NCBI GenBank assembly: GCA_934728205.1
Contig: CAKVEH010000064.1
Coordinates: forward strand, 1-7,794
Length of the DNA: 7,794 bases
DNA from: an uncultured Helicobacteraceae bacterium
GTDB lineage: Bacteria; Campylobacterota; Campylobacteria; Campylobacterales; Helicobacteraceae
Reading direction: 5' to 3'
A program made the position numbers and the translations under genes. The notes beneath the pieces were generated by a model, which was not told the DNA's origin, made no database searches, and saw only the letters and a list, made by a program, of their open reading frames with translations. Below are positions 1 to 6,250 of the stretch, one piece after another; position 1 is the first letter of the stretch, and every line of letters starts with the position of its first letter.

Positions 1-161
1 ATGGTGTGATTCACGCGTATAATGCAGGTATGGCAAAACCAGAGCCACAAGAGGGCAAGACTTATAATCCGCCTTTTCCCAAAAGCTCACATTTACTGCA
101 AAAGCTACATTTAAGCGAAGAGGAAATGGAGGCAATAGAGGCGTTTTTAAGGGCATTATAA
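1..161 (+). CDS. Probable di-haem cytochrome c peroxidase, C-terminal end (5' truncated)
   Basis: Only the last 52 codons are visible, read in the frame starting at base 3 and ending with TAA at 159-161; the rest lies left of the window. The fragment begins GVIHAYNAGMAKPEP and ends LSEEEMEAIEAFLRAL. This is the usual end of bacterial di-haem cytochrome c peroxidases (CCP/MauG family): a segment of the type LEEVIxxYNxG, a short proline-rich connection, then a helix of the type LSxEExxxIxAFLxxL. Such enzymes are periplasmic and reduce hydrogen peroxide with electrons from small c-type cytochromes. The CxxCH haem sites would lie upstream and cannot be seen, so the assignment rests on the tail alone. 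A different c-type cytochrome with a similar terminal helix is possible. The gene runs head-on into cysS, with one base between the two stop codons. Confidence 0.6.
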   Translation, partial: GVIHAYNAGMAKPEPQEGKTYNPPFPKSSHLLQKLHLSEEEMEAIEAFLRAL

Positions 162-162
162 A

Positions 163-1635
163 CTACACCTTTTCCCATATCGTGCCTTGCGGACTATCCA
201 TAATCTCAATCCCCATTGCTTTGAGTTCATCACGCAAGCTATCTGCTTTGGCATAATTTTTCTCTTGCTTTGCTTGCAACCTTTGAGCGATGAGGGTTTG
301 TATCTTTTGCTTCTCCTCTTTACTCACGCCAAGTTGAAAATACTCACTTGCATCTTTACCACCAATGCCAAGAGTGAGTGCAATAAAAGCAATATTATAC
401 GCCACGACTTCCATAAATGCGCTATCTTTTGGGAATTTGTCAATATATTCATTTGCACTATTTAGCATTTCCTCCAGCACACTTAGGGCTTTTGAAATAT
501 TTAAATCATCATTAAGCGATTGTAAAAAGTTTGTTATAAACTCATTGTTTGCGTGCTTTGCAATGCGTCCAAATACGCTAGATTCTAAGGTTTGTTGAGA
601 ATCTAGCGAAGTTATGGCTTCTTGTGTGCTCTGAGAAATCTTCAATCGCTTCTTTAAACGATAAAGTTTGTCGAGTCGCTTTTTAGAGCTAAGCAAATCC
701 TCTTCGTTAAAATCAAGCACACCGCGATAATGCACGCCCAGCAAGTAATTACGCAAAATCTCACCATCATAGACTTTAAGTGCGTCCTTAATAAAAAAGC
801 TGTTGCCAAGCGATTTGCTCATTTTTTCACCATTGATATTGACAAAGCCATTATGTAGCCAATATTTTGCCAGCTCTCTATCGGTAGCACAGCGGGTTTG
901 ACTTGCTTCATTTTCGTGATGAGGGAAAAGCAAATCACTCCCTCCAGCGTGAATGTCAATCGCAAAATCTTTATCTTTATAGGCAAGGTGGGATTCTATC
1001 ATTGCAGAGCACTCGATATGCCAGCCCGGACGACCAGCACCAAAGCTACTTTCAAAGCTCACATCGCCCTGCCCTTTGTAGCCTTTCCACAATGCAAAAT
1101 CCCTAGATTCCAATTTATCATCAGCGTTTTGGATACGACTTTGTGTGTTTTCTACATTATGGTGAGAAAGTTTGCCATATTTAGAATCTTTTTGGACTTG
1201 CAAATACACATCGCCATTTTGCCCTAAATACGCATAACCTCTCTTTAGTAACTCATCTATCATTGCTTGGATACTTACTAGATTCTGTGTGGCTCGTGGC
1301 TCAATGTCGCCACGCAAGACGCCAAGCCTATCCATATCACTCAAATACGCCTCAATGTAATGATTAGTAAGTTCTTCTAGCGTTTGATTGGTTTGGTGCA
1401 TTTTGTTGATGATTTTATCATCAATGTCGGTGAAATTTTTTGCATACATTACTTGATACCCATTAGCAAGAAACACTCTGCGCCACAAGTCAAACGCAAT
1501 CGAGCTCCTCGCGTGCCCAAGATGTGCATCATCATAGACCGTGGGACCGCAAACATAGATTCTTACTTCATTAGGTGTAATAGAGACAAATTCGCGCTTT
1601 TGCCTACTTTGAGAATCATAAAGTAATATTTTCAT
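163..1635 (-). CDS. cysS: Cysteinyl-tRNA synthetase (CysRS)
   Basis: This class I aminoacyl-tRNA synthetase charges tRNA-Cys with cysteine in the cytoplasm. Numbered from the chosen start, the HIGH motif is HLGH at 38-41 and the KMSKS loop is at 271-275. The usual zinc ligands are present: Cys29 (VCGPTVYDDAH), Cys209 (WHIECSAM), His239 and Glu243 (FPHHENE). The C-terminal anticodon-binding part ends with MDSPQGTIWEKV, typical of the family. There are two in-frame ATGs at the 5' end. AAGGA at 1643-1647 is one base from the ATG at 1641 but seven bases from the ATG at 1635, so I choose 1635 (490 residues, MKILLYDSQ). It follows murJ by about 50 bases and is probably co-transcribed with it. Residues of about 333-370 form a stretch longer than in H. 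pylori CysS as I remember it, and contain an 11-bp inverted repeat. Function is very secure. Confidence 0.97.
   Translation of the reverse strand: MKILLYDSQSRQKREFVSITPNEVRIYVCGPTVYDDAHLGHARSSIAFDLWRRVFLANGYQVMYAKNFTDIDDKIINKMHQTNQTLEELTNHYIEAYLSDMDRLGVLRGDIEPRATQNLVSIQAMIDELLKRGYAYLGQNGDVYLQVQKDSKYGKLSHHNVENTQSRIQNADDKLESRDFALWKGYKGQGDVSFESSFGAGRPGWHIECSAMIESHLAYKDKDFAIDIHAGGSDLLFPHHENEASQTRCATDRELAKYWLHNGFVNINGEKMSKSLGNSFFIKDALKVYDGEILRNYLLGVHYRGVLDFNEEDLLSSKKRLDKLYRLKKRLKISQSTQEAITSLDSQQTLESSVFGRIAKHANNEFITNFLQSLNDDLNISKALSVLEEMLNSANEYIDKFPKDSAFMEVVAYNIAFIALTLGIGGKDASEYFQLGVSKEEKQKIQTLIAQRLQAKQEKNYAKADSLRDELKAMGIEIMDSPQGTIWEKV
576..608. repeat. 11-bp perfect inverted repeat inside cysS
   Basis: CGCTAGATTCT (576-586) and AGAATCTAGCG (598-608) are perfect reverse complements separated by 11 bases. 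Each arm contains one copy of the heptamer that is over-represented across the window. The hairpin has no T-run and lies inside an open reading frame, so it is not an intrinsic terminator. It encodes roughly SLDSQQTLESS in a segment apparently longer than in H. pylori CysS. Confidence 0.85.
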
Positions 1636-1642
1636 TGCCATT

Positions 1643-1647
1643 TCCTT
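1643..1647 (-). promoter_or_regulatory. Shine-Dalgarno of cysS, deciding the start
   Basis: On the minus strand the sequence reads GAAGGAA directly before ATGGCAATG. The core AAGGA sits seven bases from the second ATG (first base 1635) and only one base from the first (1641). Standard spacing therefore favours the second ATG. Confidence 0.75.
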
Positions 1648-1686
1648 CTATTTTATATTATCACTCACACACCACTCCAAATCTCT

Positions 1687-3198
1687 TTAAAGTAAGATTC
1701 CAAGAGATTTTTCATAATGTTTAAACACACCTAAAACCACAACTAAAAAGCCCACCATTATAGCAAGTAAAGCTAAGCCTTTGGTATTTTTTAGCATTAA
1801 ACTAAATTGCTTTAGCCCAAAAACGCGCACCGTGAGTATAAAATACAAAAATCCACCAAGTGAGGAAGCAAGTGCAAGCCCCATTGCGCCAAGCGGGTGC
1901 ATTAAAATAAGTGAGAATCCTACGCCACATAAAAGCGAGATTGCTGAGACTTTCGCCGCCCTGCCCTGCATCTTATGCGAATACAACCACAAAGAAAAAA
2001 TCCGCGCCAAACCAAATGGCAACAAACCAACCAAATACATTGCAAATACATTTGCCACAGCAAGCGTATCGCCACGCTCAAACTTCCCTCGCTCAAAAAG
2101 CAACCAAATAATCTCATCTTTAAGCATTATCCCACCAACTACGCACAAACACAGCGCAATAAGCAACAACCAAAATGCCTTTTTCATTAAGCCTAAAGCT
2201 TCGTTGTGCTGGGCGTTTTTTACTGCTTTGGCAATAGTGGGAAAAAGCGCGCTAGAAGCCGCAATGGCAAAAATAGCCAAAGGAAGCTGAAAGATTCTAT
2301 TAGCATAATATAAATAGCTTATCGCGCCACTTGCAAGAAATGAAGCAATAAGCGTATCTAAAAATGAGGCGATTTGTGCCGTAGAGCTCCCAAGCAACGC
2401 TGGAAAAAATTGCTTAAAAAATGCTTTTACATCATTTTTAATATGTATGGCACGCTTCTTTAAAGTGATGATATTATTTTTTGCTCGCAGATTTTGTGAG
2501 TTTAAGCCATCTTTAGTGTTAGATTCTCTAAAATATCGCCTACTTGAGAGAATCTCACGCAATCCCACAGCCAAAAGTCGCACAAAACCAAGTCGCACAA
2601 GCGGATAAAAATGCAAAGCGATTTGACACGCTCCGCCAATAAGCACTCCATAGCTTAAAATATATACCGCCCTAATATCATCAATATCACGCGCGAACCA
2701 CAAAGCACCAATCATCGCAATATTAAGCAATGCGGTGTTATATGCGCTTACCCAAAAGCAATTTTTATACTGCAAAAGTGAGCCTAAAAAAGTGCTTACA
2801 AACACCAACTCTAAATACCAAAAATTTATCGCTACAATGGGACTTGCAATCTCTATTTGCTGTGGCGAGAATCCAAAAGCCAATGCCTTAGTAAAAACCT
2901 CACTAAACGCCCACACGCACAAACTTATAAACAATATAACTCCACATATAATCACAAACACAATAACACTAAAAGCTCCCTTAGCTCGCGCGGCAATAAA
3001 ACTTGGCAAAAAACTTTGCACAAATGCGCCCTCGCCAAAGATTCTGCGAAAGAGGTTAGGGAGCTTAAATGCGACAAAAAATATATCACTCAATACCCCA
3101 GCACCCAAAAATGAAGCCATACACAAATCGCGAATGAATCCAAAAATGCGCGAGCATAAAATCCCAGAGCTATTAGTCAAAAATGCCTTAAATATCAA
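1687..3198 (-). CDS. murJ: Lipid II flippase MurJ (MviN)
   Basis: MurJ moves lipid II, the peptidoglycan precursor, across the inner membrane. The 503-residue product is very hydrophobic with the family's many membrane segments (14 expected for MurJ). The N-terminus carries the MurJ signature: NSSGILCSRIFGFIRD, then SDIFFVAFKLPNLFRRIFGEG at about 37-57. The cavity charges known from MurJ studies appear as Arg17, Arg23, Asp38 and Arg51/Arg52 (assigned by motif position). A second conserved stretch, QIASFLDTLIASFLASG, is at about 275-291. The start is TTG at 3198: an in-frame TAA lies upstream (3223-3225), no ATG lies between, the first internal ATG is at residue 27 inside the conserved region, and AAGGGA at 3203-3208 gives a Shine-Dalgarno. 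The hydrophilic loop at about 206-260 is variable and carries a 9-bp inverted repeat. murJ leads a two-gene unit with cysS, a pairing I also recall in H. pylori and Campylobacter. Confidence 0.96.
   Translation of the reverse strand: MIFKAFLTNSSGILCSRIFGFIRDLCMASFLGAGVLSDIFFVAFKLPNLFRRIFGEGAFVQSFLPSFIAARAKGAFSVIVFVIICGVILFISLCVWAFSEVFTKALAFGFSPQQIEIASPIVAINFWYLELVFVSTFLGSLLQYKNCFWVSAYNTALLNIAMIGALWFARDIDDIRAVYILSYGVLIGGACQIALHFYPLVRLGFVRLLAVGLREILSSRRYFRESNTKDGLNSQNLRAKNNIITLKKRAIHIKNDVKAFFKQFFPALLGSSTAQIASFLDTLIASFLASGAISYLYYANRIFQLPLAIFAIAASSALFPTIAKAVKNAQHNEALGLMKKAFWLLLIALCLCVVGGIMLKDEIIWLLFERGKFERGDTLAVANVFAMYLVGLLPFGLARIFSLWLYSHKMQGRAAKVSAISLLCGVGFSLILMHPLGAMGLALASSLGGFLYFILTVRVFGLKQFSLMLKNTKGLALLAIMVGFLVVVLGVFKHYEKSLGILL
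2521..2555. repeat. 9-bp perfect inverted repeat inside murJ
   Basis: AGATTCTCT (2521-2529) and AGAGAATCT (2547-2555) are perfect reverse complements with a 17-base spacer. Each arm again carries the heptamer AGATTCT/AGAATCT. It encodes residues 215-226 of MurJ, in the hydrophilic loop that should face the cytoplasm between the two halves of the transporter. There is no T-run, so it is not a terminator. Confidence 0.8.
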
Positions 3199-3202
3199 AA
3201 AT

Positions 3203-3208
3203 TCCCTT
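3203..3208 (-). promoter_or_regulatory. Shine-Dalgarno of murJ (TTG start)
   Basis: AAGGGA on the minus strand ends four bases before the TTG at 3198 (AAAGGGAATTTTTG). It supports the rare start codon, since no ATG or GTG lies between the upstream in-frame stop and this TTG. Confidence 0.65.
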
Positions 3209-3239
3209 TGTTTGTCGATTAGTTAAGCAAAAATATGTA

Positions 3240-3248
3240 ATTATATCA
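3240..3248 (-). promoter_or_regulatory. Extended -10 promoter element for murJ-cysS
   Basis: The minus strand reads TGATATAAT, a perfect TATAAT with the upstream TG of an extended -10, preceded by A/T-rich stretches as in epsilonproteobacterial sigma-70 promoters. Transcription would begin near 3233, giving a leader of about 35 bases before the TTG start of murJ. The position was read from the sequence; activity is inferred. Confidence 0.6.
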
Positions 3249-3290
3249 AAATTATTTTTCAATGATTAAATTCACATTATAGGGAGTGTT

Positions 3291-5354
3291 ATGCAAGGTT
3301 TTCGTCCGGTGGTTGTGCGAAATTGCAAAGATGTCGAGCAAAGCGTGCAAAATACTTGTGATTTATACGCGCTTGATTATCATAGACTTACTTTTGATAT
3401 ACTTGAGATTCACACTTATAAGGATTTTGCTGAAAAAGATTCTACCCTCATACCAGCGGATGAAGCGCACGAAATTTTAGAAAATGAAGAAAATTACAAC
3501 AAAAAAACAGATTTTAACCTCAACCAAGACTTTGATATTAGCATTCGTATTACAGAACAATGGGATTTAGCAAGTTTTATAGAACTCTCCACAAACGCCC
3601 ATTACAACAAACTTTACCTCACACTTAAAAAGGGGGTAAAAATTAAGAGTTTAGCGGCTTTTATACGACATTTATACGAAGAGATTCAACGCAAAAAGGC
3701 GATCTTGGGAATCATCGTGCGTGATGTAAGTGCCTTTGGAGAATCTTGTGAAATACGCGCATTGCCAGATTCTACAGATTCCCAAGTGCAGACAGACACC
3801 ACTGAGGAGCAAATCAAATGTGTTTCACTCGGGCAAAAAATGTTTGAAGACCTCGCACAAAAGATAAATGCACTCAACTTGCAAGATAAATGTGAAAATG
3901 ATGAATTGCAAGAAGAAATTATTTTTGAGCTTGAGAGGTCGAGTGCCTATGTGCCAAAAGCGGGCTCTACATTGAAGTTTTTACCCAAAGAACAATGGGA
4001 AAAAGAAAATAATACTTCACTTGGACTCGCCTCTTACGCGGTGGAAGCAAACCAAGAAATATTGCGCGTAAGCTATGAGAGTGAGGGAGAAAGTGGGCGA
4101 AACCTTAAGGGGAGGTATTTTGATTATTCCCTACCAGAAGAAGAAAGCGAAGATGACGATGATGATTGGGATAGCGATGAAAAAGACAAAGCAAAAAAAC
4201 AAGAAGCCCCCAAAGAATCTAAAGAGAATAAAGAAGCAGAGCAAAAAGCACCAGAATCTAAGGAAAAAATCGCTAGAGAAATTATCTTTGATGAAAAACT
4301 TTTCTCCAAAGAGGAAAAAGATGAATATGTCTCCTACACTGCCTTGCAAAAGGGTTATGCAAGCGTTAAGCAAGGATACTTAAAAATGTTTGAGAGTAAC
4401 GAGTTTAAAGAAGTCAATTTGCGTAATGTTGGGCATTTGCTTGGGGGATTAGATAAAGACATTGTCGTAACCATAAGCGGGCAGAATCCAGAAGATGACG
4501 CAGTAGGTCGCGGAATGGTCATCGAAGCAACACAAATTGACATTATGGGCTCTGTGGGAGAGAAAGCCCGTATTATCGGTAAAGAAGTAACTATACACGG
4601 ACAAATCCACCAAAGTGCCTTTGTGCAATGTGAAACTTGCAATATCGACTTTGTCAAAGGCACGGTAATCGCCAATGAACTAAGAATCAAAAACTCTGAA
4701 ATGGCTAACCTTGATGCAAAAAATATAAAAATCGACATTGCGACAGGCGGACAAATCCGCGCACAAAACCTCACTATCAATAAACTTTACTCGCATTCAA
4801 AAATTTACTTTAGTGGGACATTACAAATCAAAAGCGTGGAGGGCGGGGAAAATGAACTCTACATTTCACCAGATTGTTATTATGGAATCCGCAACATAGT
4901 AGAAGAAAGCAATGAATTTATCCAAAAATGCACAAACAAGGTCAATAAACTCTTACAACTCCTTAATAAAGAAAATGAAAATATTAGAAAATCTAAACCC
5001 ATTGTCGCACAGCTAAAAAGCATCATTGATGAAAAAAAGCGGCTAAAAGAGCCTATTGATAAAAAAATAAAAAATGCTATGGCAGAATATATTGCTTTGG
5101 TGAAAAATGCTGAATTTTTAAAAGAGCGCATCACTACCGTGCAAAACGCCGCAAAAGCGAAAAATGAGGAGCTCAAACACATTGATGAGGAACTCCAAAA
5201 TGCCAAGATTATCACTAAGAGCTCTTGGAAGCGACATAATGAGATTTTTTATGAGCATATTTTCCCAAAAGGTAGAGATATGATAAGTTTTGATGATGCC
5301 CCGCAAAGAAATATCTCTATTGATAAAGAGAATCTCAAACTTAAAATAGAATAG
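3291..5354 (+). CDS. FapA-like (DUF342) protein with beta-solenoid core and coiled coil
   Basis: The 687-residue product has no signal peptide or membrane segment and is probably cytoplasmic. Residues 5-43 (RPVVVRNCKDVEQSVQ...) resemble a Jag-N-type domain, as at the start of many FapA proteins; this is weak. ESGRNLKGRYF at about 267-277 matches the GxxGxNVFG-type motif of FapA. Residues 283-330 are a linker, first acidic (D288-D292) and then rich in Lys, Glu and Ala. TALQKGYASVKQGYL (350-364) and the following repeats of short beta-strands with Gly/Asn turns (about 375-527) fit the FapA beta-solenoid, related in fold to bactofilin and MinC C-domains. Residues 535-640 form a lysine-rich coiled coil. 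In Vibrio, FapA affects flagellar assembly; the role here is unknown. AGGGAG at 3281-3286 supports this ATG. It is divergent from murJ, and I recall a similar neighbour in Campylobacter jejuni (unverified). Confidence 0.82.
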   Translation: MQGFRPVVVRNCKDVEQSVQNTCDLYALDYHRLTFDILEIHTYKDFAEKDSTLIPADEAHEILENEENYNKKTDFNLNQDFDISIRITEQWDLASFIELSTNAHYNKLYLTLKKGVKIKSLAAFIRHLYEEIQRKKAILGIIVRDVSAFGESCEIRALPDSTDSQVQTDTTEEQIKCVSLGQKMFEDLAQKINALNLQDKCENDELQEEIIFELERSSAYVPKAGSTLKFLPKEQWEKENNTSLGLASYAVEANQEILRVSYESEGESGRNLKGRYFDYSLPEEESEDDDDDWDSDEKDKAKKQEAPKESKENKEAEQKAPESKEKIAREIIFDEKLFSKEEKDEYVSYTALQKGYASVKQGYLKMFESNEFKEVNLRNVGHLLGGLDKDIVVTISGQNPEDDAVGRGMVIEATQIDIMGSVGEKARIIGKEVTIHGQIHQSAFVQCETCNIDFVKGTVIANELRIKNSEMANLDAKNIKIDIATGGQIRAQNLTINKLYSHSKIYFSGTLQIKSVEGGENELYISPDCYYGIRNIVEESNEFIQKCTNKVNKLLQLLNKENENIRKSKPIVAQLKSIIDEKKRLKEPIDKKIKNAMAEYIALVKNAEFLKERITTVQNAAKAKNEELKHIDEELQNAKIITKSSWKRHNEIFYEHIFPKGRDMISFDDAPQRNISIDKENLKLKIE
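3740..3773. repeat. Inverted pair of heptamers in the FapA-like gene
   Basis: AGAATCT (3740-3746) and AGATTCT (3767-3773) are reverse complements 20 bases apart. They encode the edges of residues 150-161 (GES ... DS). A partial third copy, AGATTC, follows at 3776. The 7-bp stem is short and would be weak as a hairpin. Confidence 0.5.
4214..4259 (+). repeat. Direct repeat in the charged linker of the FapA-like gene
   Basis: AGAATCTAA occurs at 4214-4222 and 4253-4261, 39 bases (13 codons) apart, and encodes ESK twice (KESKENKEAE and PESKEKIA). The linker also holds a GAT/GAC run at 4152-4166 coding for five aspartates. In-frame spacing means that recombination between the copies would remove 13 residues without a frameshift. 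Confidence 0.6.
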
Positions 5355-5359
5355 ATTCT
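5329..5359. repeat. Inverted pair of heptamers across the stop codon of the FapA-like gene
   Basis: AGAATCT (5329-5335) and AGATTCT (5353-5359) are reverse complements with a 17-base spacer. The second copy includes the last two bases of the TAG stop (5352-5354). It could form a weak 7-bp hairpin at the 3' end of the transcript, but no U-run follows, so I do not call it an intrinsic terminator. Confidence 0.5.
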
Positions 5360-5399
5360 GGACTGCAATACCATTTCACGCACTCATAATAAATCGCGC
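5355..5399. other. Convergent intergenic spacer between the FapA-like gene and ccdA
   Basis: These 45 bases separate two stop codons on opposite strands. I find no GC-rich hairpin followed by a T-run on either strand, so transcripts from the two sides may overlap. Confidence 0.55.
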
Positions 5400-6134
5400 C
5401 TACAAATTCATCAAAACTCCAACAACTTCATCTATCTTTTCACTTAAAATAAGCACACCAAGCACAATGAGCAAAATGCCACAAACCACTTCAATGACGC
5501 GAATAAACGATTTTAATCTTGCTAAAAAGCCAAGAGAGCAATCAATCAAAAGTGCCGTTATAAAAAATGCCAATCCAAGTCCAAACGAATAAGCAAGCAT
5601 AAGATGCAATGCTTCATTGTCCTTTAGCGCGCCAAGAGCAAGGATTGAGGCAAGTATCGGTCCAGCACAAGGACTCCAACAAGCACTAAAACTCACCCCA
5701 AGCAAAAAAGGAGCAAATATCGACAAAACCTTGCCTTTAGGTAGTGTAATGTTTAAGCCCAAATGTAGCTTATATAAAAATGATAGCCTAAAGATTCCCA
5801 AAAAATGAAGCCCAAAGCCAATCACAACCATCCCAGAAACAATGCGAAAAACCGCACTGTTTAAAACCTCACTTAACAAAGTATCCACAAAAATCCCCAA
5901 AACCACAAACACTACACAAAATCCAGCAATAAAACTAAGTGATGTAAGGATAATTTTCGCGCGGTGTTTGGTTGGGTTTTGCGTGATATGCTCCAAAGAA
6001 ATGCCACTTATATAAGAAATATACGCTGGGATTAGCGGTAGAATGCAGGGACTAAGAAAAGTAATCACACCAGCCAAAAAACTCGCAACCAAAGGAGCTT
6101 GGTAAAACACACTGCTATACAAAAACTCCTCCAA
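5400..6134 (-). CDS. ccdA: Cytochrome c biogenesis protein CcdA (DsbD-like thiol-disulfide transporter)
   Basis: CcdA is an inner-membrane protein that passes electrons from cytoplasmic thioredoxin to periplasmic thiol-disulfide proteins, keeping apocytochrome c cysteines reduced for haem attachment in System II maturation. From the chosen start it has 244 residues and about six membrane helices. The redox cysteines sit in the family motifs: Cys30 in FLSPCILPLIPAY and Cys152 (with Cys156) in SFSACWSPCAGPI. An ATG at 6197 would add 21 residues, but it has no Shine-Dalgarno and lies within a perfect -10 box. The TTG at 6134 has AAGGAG six bases upstream and gives MEEFLYSSVFYQAPLVASF, which lines up with the usual CcdA N-terminus, so I prefer it. 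It converges on the FapA-like gene and diverges from the helicase gene. No thioredoxin-like partner is visible here. Confidence 0.93.
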   Translation of the reverse strand: MEEFLYSSVFYQAPLVASFLAGVITFLSPCILPLIPAYISYISGISLEHITQNPTKHRAKIILTSLSFIAGFCVVFVVLGIFVDTLLSEVLNSAVFRIVSGMVVIGFGLHFLGIFRLSFLYKLHLGLNITLPKGKVLSIFAPFLLGVSFSACWSPCAGPILASILALGALKDNEALHLMLAYSFGLGLAFFITALLIDCSLGFLARLKSFIRVIEVVCGILLIVLGVLILSEKIDEVVGVLMNL

Positions 6135-6140
6135 ATTCTT

Positions 6141-6146
6141 CTCCTT
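6141..6146 (-). promoter_or_regulatory. Shine-Dalgarno of ccdA, deciding a TTG start
   Basis: AAGGAG on the minus strand lies exactly six bases before the TTG at 6134. It is the strongest ribosome binding site seen in the window. The upstream ATG at 6197 has only TTTAGTTATA before it. Confidence 0.75.
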
Positions 6147-6195
6147 AATAAAATTGATATAGATTCTAAGAGCGCGCAAAACGCTTGCCAAAAAC

Positions 6196-6201
6196 ATTAT
6201 A
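6196..6201 (-). promoter_or_regulatory. -10 promoter element of ccdA
   Basis: The minus strand reads a perfect TATAAT here in an A/T-rich context. Transcription would begin near 6189, leaving a leader of about 55 bases before the TTG at 6134. The in-frame ATG at 6197-6195 overlaps this box and would lie upstream of the transcript. Confidence 0.6.
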
Positions 6202-6241
6202 ACTAAAGATAAAAACTTTTGGAATTTTTATATAAAGTTTT

Positions 6242-6250
6242 TGCTACAAT
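6242..6250 (+). promoter_or_regulatory. Extended -10 promoter element of the helicase gene
   Basis: TGCTACAAT combines the TG of an extended -10 with TACAAT, five of six consensus bases. Transcription would begin near 6257, about 24 bases before the ATG. AGGA at 6270-6273, seven bases from the ATG, is the Shine-Dalgarno. The region upstream is A/T-rich with no clear -35. It lies back to back with the ccdA promoter, about 43 bases apart. Confidence 0.55.

Larger units (their letters stand above)
3199..3290. promoter_or_regulatory. Divergent intergenic region between murJ and the FapA-like gene
   Basis: These 92 AT-rich bases contain the start signals of both divergent genes. On the minus strand there is an extended -10 for murJ (3240-3248) and a second perfect TATAAT at 3276-3281. 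On the + strand no strong -10 is evident; TGATTAAAT at 3263-3271 and TATATC at 3242-3247 are weak candidates for the FapA-like gene. Its Shine-Dalgarno, AGGGAG at 3281-3286, is clear. I see no sigma-54 or sigma-28 flagellar promoter. Confidence 0.6.

Noticed and set aside
1642..1686. Separate promoter for cysS (minus-strand TGATAATAT or TATAAA)
   Set aside because: The candidates match only loosely and would start transcription within or next to the Shine-Dalgarno. Read-through from murJ is the simpler explanation.
1781..2290. Open frame of 169 codons on the + strand opposite murJ
   Set aside because: It lies wholly within the well-supported murJ gene, has no plausible Shine-Dalgarno or recognisable domain, and its composition is what the complement of a membrane-protein gene gives.
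2735..3226. Open frame of 163 codons on the + strand opposite the murJ 5' half
   Set aside because: It is a shadow of murJ: rich in Lys, Asn and Thr as the antisense of Leu/Phe/Val codons, with no recognisable motif.
3199..3290. Flagellar sigma-54 or sigma-28 promoter for the FapA-like gene
   Set aside because: I searched for the GG...GC and GCCGATAA patterns because of the family name and found neither.
4150..4210. Phase-variation tract (A7, C5, GAT/GAC run)
   Set aside because: The homopolymers are shorter than those that usually slip in Helicobacter, and the GAT/GAC run changes length in frame, so on/off switching is not supported.
4355..4780. Open frame of 141 codons on the minus strand inside the FapA-like gene
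   Set aside because: It is antisense to the conserved solenoid region, and its apparent hydrophobicity comes from complementing Lys/Glu/Asp codons.
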